In this document: in pieces, positions 20,813 through 32,296 of the stretch
How positions within the stretch are numbered: the first letter of the stretch is position 1
Layout of the letters: each line of letters opens with the position of its first letter
Assembly: GCA_018873245.2 (NCBI GenBank)
Contig: JAEMBT020000004.1
Coordinates: 682,001-746,000 of the forward strand
From: Archegozetes longisetosus
Lineage: Eukaryota > Arthropoda > Arachnida > Sarcoptiformes > Trhypochthoniidae
DNA length: 64,000 nucleotides
Reading direction: 5' to 3'
The notes under the pieces: generated by a model
Databases searched by the model: none
What the model was told of the DNA's origin: nothing
What the model saw: only the letters and a program-made list of their open reading frames with translations
Made by a program: the position numbers and the translations under genes

Positions 20813-21142
20813 CTAATGCGTAGGCTGCTCTCTTCTAATTTCCAAGGACTTGGAACCATAAATCAAGTCAAAGGAAGCCTTTTCTTCAGCCGCCACAATA
20901 GAGGCTGATTTTGATAGCTGAAGTCCCTTTTTGAGCTCACGCTGATGCTGACGTAATTTTTGTTCAGTTTTTCGGGCGATTTTATTACTCTTCGTGGAGT
21001 CGAAAGCGTTTTCCAGTACTAGACTCTGAGCAACCGCTTTACTAAGTTGTTTTCGACGAAGTCTCTTCCGTTGACTGCGGGTTAGTTGTTGTTCCGTTGG
21101 CCCACTGGCTATCAGATCCTCAGTTCCAGGGCTAGACTGCAT
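20813..21142 (-). CDS. basic leader ORF between primer site and gag
   Basis: An ATG at 21142, 20 bp downstream of the primer site, opens about 109 codons to a stop at 20813, ending 180 bp before gag. The product is very rich in Lys, Arg and Gln (RSQRKRLRRKQLSKAV; RKTEQKLRQHQRELKKG) and helical in character, with no zinc motif. The frame is also open upstream into the LTR. Most Gypsy elements start gag near here, so this may be an N-terminal gag extension split off by a frameshift, an extra accessory ORF, or a chance ORF. No function is assigned. Confidence 0.45.
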   Translation of the reverse strand: MQSSPGTEDLIASGPTEQQLTRSQRKRLRRKQLSKAVAQSLVLENAFDSTKSNKIARKTEQKLRQHQRELKKGLQLSKSASIVAAEEKASFDLIYGSKSLEIRREQPTH

Positions 21143-21161
21143 GCGAAGACTTGATGAGTTG

Positions 21162-21179
21162 ATCCTACCGACTGCGCCA
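21162..21179 (-). other. primer-binding site, tRNA-Ser type
   Basis: On the coding strand TGGCGCAGTCGGTAGGAT begins two bases after the 5' LTR. It is complementary to the 3' end of animal tRNA-Ser (...CCGACTGCGCCA), with a T for C difference that still allows G-U pairing. tRNA-Ser priming is known in the 17.6/297 branch of Gypsy. Confidence 0.8.
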
Positions 21180-21181
21180 AA

Positions 21182-21878
21182 TGTGCCGTCGCCGAAGAAC
21201 AAACAGACTGTCGCGGGGCGACGCTAAAGGCCGACTCTCCGTTCTTCAGCTCACAGGTCCGGAGCTCTTGCGGTAGCAATGCTTTGTTCCGGAGCGAGAG
21301 CAGAGAACAAGAGTTGGTCAGCGATTGAGTGCCTTCGCGGACCTGTTTGGGCGTCTGCCCGTGGCAAAGGGAAGAGTGTTTGTGCTTTTATTTTTGAGGG
21401 AGGGAGACCAGTTGGGAGCGCTCGACGATAAGCACTACCTCAACTAAGTCTAAAAAGGGGCCAAAGCTTGCAAAGAAAAAAATAATAAAAAGAAACAGCA
21501 CTTTTACAAGCAAAAACTGACTGATCTTTATTGAATTTGAGGCTTTTTATACAAATTTTTGGACGAGGGCTAGCCTTAGTCCAATAGGAAACTGGTGTCG
21601 TAAGCACAAGTCCAATAAGGGCTCAGACGGACTAGATGTGGACTCACAAAGTTTGCGAGTTCAGACAGACGGTACGTGGACTCACTGGATTTGTGCTCAG
21701 GACACCAGCTTGGGAATAGGGAATTACAGGTAAGTTTTAGGATTAGGGTTTTGATTGCACTTAATAGTAGAAAAAGTTGTTTATATATAGAAATATTTGC
21801 GTGCAATCGATTTCCTAGTAAATGTTTTCTGATTTTAGTTTTTGTTTTTGTTTACTTTTCTTAACTATGAACGTTTCA
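21182..21878 (-). repeat. 5' LTR (697 bp)
   Basis: The partner of 16147-16849. It should hold the promoter for the minus-strand transcript. The target duplication CTAT follows at 21879-21882. Confidence 0.93.
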
Positions 21879-21882
21879 CTAT

Positions 21883-23312
21883 ATTTCTTCTTTATTCCTA
21901 TTTTACAATCAAATGTAAAATATTTTCACTGTTTATAAACTATAATCAAATATTAAAGCTTAAAAGCATTTTGTATGACTTGTGAAATTCTTTTTTTTCA
22001 TCAGCTGATATCACATATAGTTTAAAGCTCTTGCATCCTTCACTGAAATTCTTATTCAATATCCAGAATAACGTTGGCTACATCTATCATTTTTAGAATT
22101 GAAATAATAATAAAATTATTAAAACTCACTAAAGTTTGACTTTTCGTAAAAGTCGACCTTAATCTTTTGAAAATTATTGAGATACTTCATTTTTGAATTG
22201 AATCGCATTTTTATCATATTTTGCAATATTCATCTAAGAACAGATCTGTTTCTTGCAGAATTTTAAATGTTTAATCTAACTGCACATTAAGTCAAATCAT
22301 TCTGTTTGACAGAATACAGAATTTGTATTGTGATAATACTTCAATTCCGTAGAGATATTTAAGTTAGTGATTTTAACGAAAGTGTATTGGCCAAAAAATT
22401 TTCACGATTCATGAAATTCATAGTTTTTTGTCATTTTGAAACTAATTGTGAAGTTTTCGTGCCAATTGTCTAATTCAAACAATTTTTAATTTAGAAAAAT
22501 CAATTGCTCTGTCGCATCTTCAATAGCTGAGTATTGATCTTTTGTACGAGTGTAAATTATTTCTGAACTCTGATGGTAGCACTGGCCAATGAGCCACTTA
22601 CCTTACGTGCAGTAAAGAAATTTTCGGTACTGACCAAATTTTGGTCAAGCAATCCAAACCTCGGGCAAGTTCTATAAATTGAATATATAGTTTAAAAAGA
22701 GCAAAATAATGCTTTTACTAAGATACCGAATTCCCCGAAGATAGAGGACATCGTACGAAAAACACGTTTCTTTAACTTGTTCAAAGATCAAGTTTTAGCT
22801 AGAAAATTTTAAAAATTAATATAGAAACACTGCTTGATATCTCCTCTACCTGAAGGTAACTTTGGATAGGAAAAATGTTTATTATTTTTAAACTTTGAAT
22901 CAGAAGCACTTTAATATTATGTGAAATATTTTTCAAAAAATATCACAAATAGTAGAGGATTTCATGAAATGCAATTTTATTTTTTGTATTTATTTCCACG
23001 TTTTTTGATCAAAATTTTCATTGGAAAATTAAGGCTTTTCCCTATCAACGTAAAAATGTTTGCCTTTTTAGGTTAAAAATAATTTTTATTATAATTATTT
23101 TTGTTTATACAGCACCGAAAATAGTACCGAACAACCGATTGAGAAGCAACCGAAAATGCTTGCTGCTATAAGTTTATTTATCTGTGTTTTAAGTTATATC
23201 TATAAATTCATAAATAATAGAATTGCTCTGTTTTGTAAAGAAACGAGATAACCATACGGTCATTCCAATATTATTGTATTCTCAGCAATAACCCATCAAT
23301 TTGTATTTTAAA
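21883..23312. other. gene-free AT-rich DNA
   Basis: No ORF or RNA gene recognised. TTTTCGGTAC near 22620 and its inverted relative near 23115 hint at another old TIR element, but the similarity is too short to call. Confidence 0.4.
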
Positions 23313-23315
23313 TTA

Positions 23316-24051
23316 AAGAGGTTGTCCGGAGATCCTATGGGGAGTTGACCCCCTGTGAAATATATCATGTTATATATCAATCGAAAGCTCTTGTCAAGCT
23401 GAGCAAAAGTTTTGCTGACCAGATTGAAATTGGTCCATAGGTTTAAAAGTTGTAGGCAAAAAACCGTCAACATTGCCGTATATGGAGAAATGTGTTACAT
23501 CTTTGTAAACCCTCATGAGTCATACATCAGCTGAAATTGTTGCTTTTTAGCAGCTAAAATACCATTGCTTGCCTACTCACATAATACAATGATTACTCTA
23601 CACATGAAAAAAGTTTTCCGCAATTTTCGACCCTTAAAAGAAAGTTTTCGGACTAGAACTTTTAGTATTTTCACGCTAGGTTATGTGCTTCTGTAAATGC
23701 AAAAATGGGCAACTCCGAATCATGTGTTAAGAATTGAGATTATCGATTGAAAGTTTTCAAATTTTAGAAAACTTACTTAACAATAACAAAACGTGACTTT
23801 CATTCTATAGTTGAATACATTTGGTTGATATGACTCAACATACCAAATCTCATAATTCTATGTTTAATAGTTTTTGAGTTATAAGCTCTCAAAATTTTAA
23901 GGTTTTTAAGGTTTTTAGACCCTTTGGCATGAGATAAGAAAAGATATTTAGGCGCAAATATACCTCATTGAACCACCTCTATGTGTTGGTGAAGTCACCA
24001 TGTCCGAACACGACCGGGGGCAACTCACTACGGATGCCCAGACAACCTCCT
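23316..24051. mobile_element. TIR element with TTA target duplication, 736 bp
   Basis: The left end AAGAGGTTGTCCGGAGATCC and the right end on the minus strand (AGGAGGTTGTCTGGGCATCC) share about 40 bp of imperfect inverted similarity, including the GAGTTG-CCCCC block. TTA at 23313-23315 and 24052-24054 could be a 3-bp duplication as in PIF/Harbinger, but such a short match is weak evidence. No transposase ORF is seen. Confidence 0.6.
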
Positions 24052-24196
24052 TTATTCGGAATCAAAAATGAATCGTGTTAAACTCTTTACTCATCTAAAA
24101 CAACTATGTATAGATATTTGAATCATTAATCGCCAACTTAAGAAAAAATGTTTCCTAATCTTCTTATAGTTAATCAAAACGTTAATCAACTGTTAC

Positions 24197-25164
24197 AAGG
24201 CATCGTCCATTAATAACGTTACGCTAAAGGGGGTAGGGGGTATCTAGAGCCAAATGTAACAAATTGAAGCATGAAATGGAAAACCCAGATATCTCACTTC
24301 ATAACAAAAGGCCCCATAATACCGGTAACATTAATACATTTCAGAGCTCTACATAAAGTCAGTATATATTAGACTCATTTTCAAAAATTAATAAGTTTTC
24401 ATTCTATCGATTCAATTTAATTAAAGCACTGAGCAACAACTACTCGGTTATGAAAGTAATTTATTAAAATTAAAATTAATTTTATTCAAGATTTTATAAA
24501 TATTTATCGAAGATAAATCAGAAAGTTTGATACGATAGATGTCTGGTCTGGACATCACATATGAGCAGTAAATTATGTATAGGCCTTTTTATAAAGTAAA
24601 AATAAAGGCGAGATGTCTGGTTTTTCCGTTTCACGCTTCAATTGTAACATGAGAGGGTAGAGTTTGAAGGCTTGTGAACGTTACATTCTTTTACTTTATT
24701 TTTTTGCTTAAAAACCACAATTAAATAATTATGAGTTGAATTTATTGATTAATCTCAATGATAATGATATTCTCATAATAAAATTAATTTTAAATTTCGC
24801 GTTATTTCGTATTATGTAAGCAATGCTTATAAATTAGCGTATGAGAAGACGGAGCCAATTGTAACGACCTGACATATTTCAATTGTGGCAATTAGAGTAA
24901 CTAAAGTAGTCTAGTTACTATCTTTTTGTGTTGAATAGTCAATTTTTTCTATAGAAAGTGGTGCCATCTTCAAAACTTATGCAGAGGTTGAAGCAAAATT
25001 AAAAATCTATTGAAAAGTGTGCGTCTTTTCTTACGGGGTTTGAAAAAATGTAATGTTCCATCAAGGGGGTGGTGTTAAAGCCTTGCGAACGACAGCGAAA
25101 CATAGGGCAAAAGGGTCCTAACGAAAAGGTCATTTTAGCGTAATGTTATTAGTGGAAGGTGCTT
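24197..25164. mobile_element. TIR element with internal inverted repeats (TTACGCTAAA family)
   Basis: The left end carries TCCATTAATAACGTTACGCT near 24205. The right end, read on the minus strand, carries TCCACTAATAACATTACGCT near 25130. A further inverted relative of the left arm (with GTAACAAATTGAAGCATGAA-like sequence) lies at about 24610-24700, and a diverged one near 25050-25090, so the structure is compound or rearranged. G-runs (GGGGGTAGGGGG) follow the left terminus. No ORF was seen, and the target duplication could not be decided. Confidence 0.55.
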
Positions 25165-25396
25165 AAGGGAATAACTTTGTATAAAAATGACGTTAATTAT
25201 GTTGTAGAAAATAGAAAAATTCCAGTTTCCAAATGAATACTCGTTTGGAGTGATATCTTTTTTAGCGTTACCAAGCCAAATAATAGCGAGAATACGTGTA
25301 AAAAAGTACCAAATCATAAAAGACTGTTAACTAGTACCGATATTCCTTATAGTATTGCAGACGCCGTGTTGTGACATAAGCTTCAGCTCATGTTAA

Positions 25397-25415
25397 CCAA
25401 TGAGAGTTCGCCAAG
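25397..25415 (+). promoter_or_regulatory. ER-stress-element-like site upstream of HYOU1
   Basis: CCAAT, nine bases, then CCAAG. The known ER stress response element is CCAAT-N9-CCACG, bound by NF-Y plus ATF6 or XBP1. The spacing is exact, and the second half matches at four of five positions. It lies about 150 bp upstream of the HYOU1 start codon, and a second CCAAT follows at 25435-25439. Function is inferred. Confidence 0.45.
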
Positions 25416-25561
25416 TGTTAAGTCATGTCATCGTCCAATTGAGTGCCGGCACAATAGTTTAATGCAACACTTATTTAATTGTGTTTAATTTAAAATATAA
25501 CTACAATTTATTCATTACTTTTAAATGCATTAAAGATCGAATTTCAATCAAATTATTAGTA

Positions 25562-28500
25562 ATGATGATGCGATTAACGACCACTTGTATTGTATTTGTA
25601 TTGATTTGTTTTCTCGCAAACCTAGGTAATTATTAAAAACAATTATCTTGATCGTCGATAAAACACTTGTTGATAAAGTGAACTGTTTTACACGTTTTTT
25701 GTACCAAAAATTTCTATCTAATTGAGTGAAAATTAATTTTTTAGATACAAGTCCGAGTTGAAAATCAAAGTCTTTATTAAAGACTTTGCAGCAGTTGTTA
25801 TATGTTTAATAAATTTATTTCTGGATCAATGATTTTGCTCACTTTAAAACAATCGATTAATTTTCAATTATAATTTCTTAAATTTATTTATCAATATATC
25901 GATCGAAAAATCACAGTAAAATGTGAATAAATAGTTAATTAAAATATATTTTGCCAAATTACTTAAGTAATAATTTTTTTCTGACGAAAACTTGCCAAAA
26001 ACTAAATATTTTATTTTTATTTGATATTAAGTCAATGGTGTTGCCGTCATGTCCGTTGACTTGGGCTCGGAATGGATGAAAGTGGCGATTGTTAGTCCAG
26101 GAGTTCCTATGGAAATAGTCTTAAACACTGACTCACAGAGAAAGACACCAGTTGTTATCTCATTTAGAGACGGCGAAAGATTTGTCGGTGATTCGGCGGT
26201 CACTGTCGGTACAAGATTTCCAGAGAAGACATTCAGCTATTTATTAGATCTACTGGCGAAGAACAGCAACTCATCGGCTGTTAAGTTGTTTCTGAAACGA
26301 TTTCCATATCAAAAAGTTATTGATACAAATAATGGTATAAAACAAATACTTTCTTGCAACCTTAAATTAAAATTAGTTTTAATTTGATTATTAAATCTTT
26401 ATTCGTGAGTTTATTTTTGGAAAGCAAGATTTGCTCAAGTCTTTGTTTTGAAACTGAGACACGAAAAAATAGCATTTTTGTAAACTTTTTAAGTTTCTAT
26501 TTACTAAAACTTATTCTTAAAAAGTTGAAAATTGTAACTAACTTTTGCCTTTATCAAACATTAGGTATAAGTCTATCAACGCCTGATGGTCAACAGTTCA
26601 CACCTGAAGAACTTCTGTCAATGATTTTATCGAAGGCCAAAACATACGCTGAAGATGCGAGCAAACAGACAATAAATGATTGCGTTATAACGGTTCCACC
26701 GTATTTTACACAAGCAGAGCGTCGGTCACTCATATTATCAGCGCAAATGGCGAAACTCAAAGTTTTGCAATTGATTAACACAAACGCTGCCTTTGCTCTC
26801 AATTACGGTGTCTTTAGGAGAAAGGATTTTAACGCTTCTGTTAATAATATATTGTTTTATGATATGGGTGCCAGTTCTACTGTCGCAACCATCGCTAGTT
26901 ATCAATTGGTTAAGACGAAGGAAAGAGGTTTTACTGAAACTAATCCTCAACTCACTATTAAAGGTATTCACTGAATTGTAGTCTTTTACGATCAATTTTA
27001 TTCAAACAATTAAAGATACAAAATTTGATAAAGTAGATTTCCATTAAACTATTTTCGAGAGTTTTCACTTAGTTCAAGACATGTGTTTCTGACAATTCAA
27101 AGCTAACTGAACATTAAAATTGAATTTTTTGTCAATTGTTTGAGGTATCGGTTATGACAGAAATTTAGGCGGACTTGAAATGCAATTACGGTTACGCGAT
27201 CATTTGGCGAAACTGTTTGCCGAACAAAGTAAGAAGAAATTATCAGATATCACTTCAAACAATCGAGCGATGGCTAAACTGTTCAAAGAGGCGGGAAGAC
27301 TAAAAAAAGTATTATCAGCTAATACTGAACATAAGGCACAGGTCGAGAATGTTATGGACGACATTGACCTCAAGGCGATGGTCGCACGACAAGAGTTTGA
27401 AGAATTGTGTAGTGACTTATTGGGAGAACGCTTGACTAAACCAATTGAAGATGCCTTCAAGTCATCAGGCTTTACGTTGTCTGAAATCGATAGTGTTATA
27501 ATTGTTGGCGGCAATACTCGTGTCCCTAAAGTACAACAAGTTTTACAAGAATTTCTTAATAAAGAATTAGGTAAAAGCGTTAATGCAGATGAAGCCGCGG
27601 CGATGGGCGCTGCATATCAGGCCGCACACCTCTCAAAAGGTTATTATATTGTGTAATTTTAATCGAATTTTAGCCAAATTTTTCCGAGTTTTTGAAATAT
27701 GAAATTTTATTTTGAATTTCTCATATAGGATTTAAGGTGAAAACATTTGTACTCAAAGACGCAAACCTATATCCAATTCAAGTTGATTTTGAGCGAGAGA
27801 CTGAAGACGGAACCAAGAAATCATTGTCAAGAACTCTTTTCGCTAGAAATAATGCGTTTCCACAGAAGAAAGTTTTGACTTTTAATAAGCATACAAAAGA
27901 TTTTGATTTTTCTGTAAATTATGGCGTTAAACCCGAAGACTTTTCTACCAATATTTTCAATGTAAAGATATATTTGACCCAATGCTGCTTTGGACATAAA
28001 CTATTTTTGAAATGATTTTTTAGGTATCACTTAAAGGAGTCGCCGAAGCGATTGGTAAGCATGCAAACGAAGACTCGAAGGGAATTAAAGCACACTTTCG
28101 TATGGATGAGAGCGGTTTACTTAACTTGGAACAGATTGAGGCCGTCTTCGAGACTAAAGTTGAATCAGACGTAGAAGATGTCGGAACTATTGTTGGTGAT
28201 GCGATTTCAAAGTTTGGAAATACTATTTCCAAACTGTTTGGCAGAACTGATGATGAAACTGATGTCGAAAAGGTATAAAACTATTTAATATTATATTGAG
28301 TTTCAATTTGATTTTCTTTAAGGCGAATGAAACGGAGTCGACCACCAATCAAACGAAAGCAAACGAAACAGTGCCTAAAAATGAAACGATTAATGATAAG
28401 CAGAACGTGTCCGAAAATCAAACACAAACCGCAAACGATACTCAATCTGAAGTCAAGAAAGAGATTAAGATTAAGACGATTAAAGAGATAGTTGATTCAA

Positions 28501-29585
28501 CGGTTCAGATACTAGATTTTCCGCCACTTAGTGACGAAGTACTTAAACAATCAAAAGATAAATTACAACAACTGGATGACAAGTTAGTTATCAATATCTA
28601 TAAGTTTTCTTAAATTCATAACCCGAATAATTTTAACAAATAATCGAATAATTTATAATTTCAGAGAAGCCGATAAACTATTGAGAGAAAAAGCGAAGAA
28701 TACTTTAGAATCGTTTATATTAGAGACAAGAGATAAATTAGAACAAGAAGAGTACAGCGTTTCAGCCACTGATTCAGAAAGAGAGGCAATTCAGTCGCAA
28801 CTGGGAACCGCTTCGGAATGGCTCGAATATGAGTCAGATTCGGCTGAAACTAAATCATTTAATGAAAAATTATCTGATTTGAAAGCATTGACTCGTAATC
28901 TATTCGAACGCGTTCGCGAAAATAGAGAAAGACCTGAAGCTCTGAACGCATTGAATAATATGCTAAACATAAGCGAAATGTTCTTCAATGGCGCTAATAA
29001 TGTTTCAGAAGAGGAACAGATATTCACTGAAGTAGAACTTAATTCACTTAAAAAACTAATTGATGACACAAAGGCTTGGGCTGAAACATCAGTTGATGAA
29101 CAGAATAAGTTGGCTAAAAGTGATACACCTAAACTAACGCTTAAATCGATAGCTGAAAAAATTGCTGCTTTAGATCGAGAAGTCAAGTATCTCTTAAATA
29201 AAGCTAGAGTTACACCACCGAAGAAGAAGCCTTTGGATAAAGAAAACGATAAGAAAGAGGTTTAATTTTTAATTTATTGAAATTTTGATAGTTTTTGGAC
29301 TAATTGTAGTTTTATATTTAATTTTCAAACTATTGTTTTTTATTACAGTCTGAAGGAGAAAGTAATAAAAATGAAACAAATTCTAGTGAAAGTGAAGAAG
29401 TAGATGGAAGTAAACCACAAGAAAGTAATGAAGAGAAGAAAGTTGATGAAACACTGGAGGATAGTATTAGTAAAGAATCGAATTTAAGGCCAGAAACTGA
29501 TGGTCAGGAATCAGATAAAGAGAAACTACATTCCGAAGCAAATGATCCACCGATTGGTAGCGAAGAACCACATACAGAATTGTGA
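25562..29585 (+). CDS. HYOU1: hypoxia up-regulated protein 1 / GRP170 ER chaperone (complete, nine exons)
   Basis: Exons 25562-25625, 26032-26334, 26565-26963, 27145-27639, 27729-27961, 28024-28272, 28323-28582, 28665-29259 and 29349-29585 join in phase to 944 residues. The start (three tandem ATGs) encodes a signal peptide, followed by the Hsp70-type nucleotide-binding domain: VMSVDLGSEWMKVAIV, FYDMGASSTVATI, then VIIVGGNTRVPKV. The substrate-binding domain follows (KVLTFNKHTKDFDFSVNYG; SKGIKAHFRMDESG). The large acidic, Asn-rich loop in exon 7 carries several NxT glycosylation sequons. The helical lid (exon 8) ends in ALDREVKYLLNKAR, typical of GRP170. The C-terminus is HTEL, a KDEL-type retrieval signal. 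It works in the ER lumen as a chaperone and as a nucleotide exchange factor for BiP. The donor of exon 8 (GTTTAA) is weak, and reading through it stops at once. Confidence 0.95.
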
Positions 29586-30283
29586 TAACAATATTTTAGG
29601 TGTTTTAGAATTTTTTTTGTAAATTATTAATTATTGAGACTTTGAACGTTTCACAACTTCAAGCATAAATATTAAAAAATTTAATTTAATTAATAACATC
29701 CTATTGACTATTGAAAAAAAATATATATATCCTCACATCTTATTTATATTTGTATTACAAAAAAGCAAAGTGTTTTTTAAGAAATTAGTTGAAATTCTTT
29801 TCATTCCTGTATTGCTTTTGTCACTTTTCTGAATTTAGTTTCTGCCAGTCGTTCATTCTCTGATTCTGTCTGTTTGTACACTATTTTTCTCATTTTTATT
29901 TAATTCAATACAAATTAAATAAATGATCAAGTCAAGTTTTAGAGTTTAAAAAATAAATTTAATAGAATTTCATTCAAAAAGTTATTCAAATATTTTAACT
30001 GTTTTTGTCAGTGACTTAACAGATGCTAAAATTAGAAAATTAAATACAGTATAAGATAATTATATCTAAATTGAAGAAAACATGAAATACACTTTTCTAC
30101 AAATACTATAAATTTATAAGCAACAGTGTAGTGAAGTCAAATAATTTCCTAGACTGAAAGATTTGATTTTGACAGAAAAACTTAAAAGTTCTATAATGAT
30201 TATCAAACTTCATGAGAGAGTTTAATAAAAACTACTACCTTTGGGTTACTTAATAGTTACAACAATTGAAAAATTGATCAAAA
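29586..30283. other. intergenic DNA between HYOU1 and the RING-CH gene
   Basis: AT-rich convergent 3' flanks of the two genes. Nothing else recognised. Confidence 0.4.
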
Positions 30284-30790
30284 CTATAAGAGATCAGAAC
30301 TAAAGGCGTCCTCAGCTATCGGTAAAACAGCTTTAATTTCTCCGGTTTCAAGCATCGGATAGTTGTGGACATGAATCCAATAATCACATAAATTAAAGCA
30401 AACCAATGAAAATAAGTGTATCCAAAAAACTGGATTCTTATAGAACTTAACAGAATTATTGTTACAACAAAATCTTAAAGAATATTCAAACATAAACTTA
30501 ATATTATATAAAATATGATGTTGTCTATCTGAAATGAATTGTCTTAAAGATGGTTTGGATCGGATCCAAATCACATTCAATGGCATTTTACAGATTCCGC
30601 ATTTTTTAGAGTTAGGATTCTGTGGTTTCCTTAAAGAGTACTTGCACAACTGTTGCAAATGATTCCAATGAACGTGTGATCGACACTGACACGGACTCCG
30701 ATTTGAAGTCAACTGTTGGTCGTCCTGACACACATAACAAATTCCCAATTTTTCGACTCGTGTTTCAATTATTACTGATAGTGAAGTCAT
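30284..30790 (-). CDS. RING-CH (MARCH-like) protein, probable E3 ubiquitin ligase
   Basis: A 168-residue single-exon ORF from the ATG at 30790. Residues 18-67 look like a RING-CH zinc finger: C18-x2-C21, C34-x-C36, His41, then C64-x2-C67. The usual C-x-C-x7-H-x2-C stretch is altered here to C-x-C-x4-H-x2-H (HVHWNHLQQLC), so His44 stands where the fourth Cys is expected and the loop is three residues shorter; Cys49 might substitute. A hydrophobic segment at about 121-140 (VFWIHLFSLVCFNLC) suggests one membrane span, whereas most MARCH proteins have two or more. MARCH proteins transfer ubiquitin to membrane proteins. This one may be a divergent lineage-specific member, or a decaying or incompletely seen gene with further exons. 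Confidence 0.6.
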   Translation of the reverse strand: MTSLSVIIETRVEKLGICYVCQDDQQLTSNRSPCQCRSHVHWNHLQQLCKYSLRKPQNPNSKKCGICKMPLNVIWIRSKPSLRQFISDRQHHILYNIKFMFEYSLRFCCNNNSVKFYKNPVFWIHLFSLVCFNLCDYWIHVHNYPMLETGEIKAVLPIAEDAFSSDLL

Positions 30791-31521
30791 CGTTTATAAA
30801 TGATATTACAGTTTTTCATCGACCTTGATTAAGGGCAAATTTGGATTTTAGCAACTCATTTTGAAAGTACCAGCTACTTCTATCAGATCCACAATGTTTA
30901 AACAGTTCAGATTGTGGCAACAAACGGTTTAGCAAGACCCCTCACTTGCCGATTCATTTTCGTGCACCTACAACTTTATTAATGCCCCAATTTTGGCAAA
31001 TTGACGTTGAAATCTAAAAAATTTGACTTCATTAGTTTTCTGATTTCAACTTTTCCGATAAATTTGACCTTACTTCAAAGCGAACATTCAATTATTGCCA
31101 AAATCTGGATCAAATTGTAACTGATATTTTTGTCTAAATCTGCATCGAGTACACTAAGGGATGGCGCACCGCTCACTTAATCAAATATTGATTGAAAAAC
31201 AACTTATCTCTAACTTAAATTTACTAATGTTTAACACAAATCAATTTTATTGATATTTATTTTGATAGTGGGTCTCACGTTTATTACGACTATTTTTACA
31301 GTCTGTTTGATACCCATTTGCAAGTTTATTTAAAACTTTACATTAGTTTTAATTAATTATACTTGCTCACTTAAATAAATCATTATTTTTGCCTTCTTAT
31401 AAGATTTAAACAGTACTGAGATTTTGTTAGTTTGAGGCACGAACTTCAAGTGTTTAAATGCATTTATCAATCAATATTGGCATAAATCGTATTTGTTTGG
31501 ATAATATTGTTTTGGCCGAGG
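30791..31521. other. intergenic DNA
   Basis: No ORF or repeat recognised. Confidence 0.4.
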
Positions 31522-31791
31522 CTATTATATTTGTACGTACAAACGAGTGCGCATGTGCGAGTTTAAAACTCGCCGATTCGTGGCGCTCAGTTTGAAATAA
31601 CAGCAAACCCCAGATTGAATGAGAATACTATCTTTAATAAATAAAAACTTTCAATAATTTTGAAATCATTTTAAACAAAAAACAAGATTGTCTGAAAATT
31701 TCGTGTTTAAAAATAAGATATTATGTATCATTAATTCCAATTTTTCATATTCATTGTCTCTCAAAAAGATAGATCTCTAAGTTCTCAAATA

Positions 31792-32296
31792 CTGTCCGTT
31801 TTTTTTTTAAAAACTAAACTCAAATCCTTATAACAATTTTTCTTTATTGTTACTCATGAATCAGAACTTACTAATGAGTAAGTTTAAAACATATAAAACA
31901 AAATTTGATCAATTAGTCATAGATTTTGAGTTAAAAACACCTTTAATCATAATATAATGTTCATAACAGAAGAAAGAATTTTTGATTTGAGAACTCATTT
32001 ATTAACTAAATCTTGTGATAAAGTTAGAGCTGAATTTTTTGAAAAATTTAGTAAAACTGGGCCGATCAATGCAACTATTTTTAGAATTGAATCAAATTTA
32101 TTTTTACATATACAAACTACTTTGCAGGATTACAGTTCTGAAATAAGCTTTGTAAGATTATAGCTCATTATTAAGGTTTATTTTGAAACATTCAAATTTT
32201 GGTTAATGAGTAAGCTATTTCACTTTTGACTCACATTTTCAAAAGCAACAAAGTTTAACTGTAAAATCTGAGTTTAGTTTTTAAAAAAACGGACTG
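31792..32296 (+). mobile_element. TA-target element with a transposon HTH ORF, 505 bp
   Basis: The ends CTGTCCGTTTTTTTTTT on the left and CAGTCCGTTTTTTTAAAAAC on the minus strand at the right are inverted for about 35 bp, between TA at 31790-31791 and TA at 32297-32298. A 68-codon ORF at 31957-32163 (MFITEERIFDLRTHLLTKSC...VRAEFFEKF...NATIFRI) resembles the N-terminal helix-turn-helix (DUF4817-type) found on many transposon-derived proteins. The catalytic part is absent, so this looks like an internally deleted copy. Confidence 0.7.

Larger units (their letters stand above)
16147..21878 (-). mobile_element. Ty3/Gypsy LTR retrotransposon, nearly intact
   Basis: A 5.7-kb element transcribed on the minus strand: LTR (21182-21878), primer site, leader ORF, gag, protease-RT-RNaseH-integrase, polypurine tract, LTR (16147-16849). 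Both ends are TG...CA and are flanked by the 4-bp target duplication CTAT (16143-16146 and 21879-21882). Protease before RT and integrase last, with an HHCC zinc domain and a DDE core, is the Gypsy order. There is no envelope-like ORF: pol ends just inside the polypurine tract. The two LTRs are almost identical, so insertion is recent. Its GC content is visibly higher than the surrounding DNA. Confidence 0.95.
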
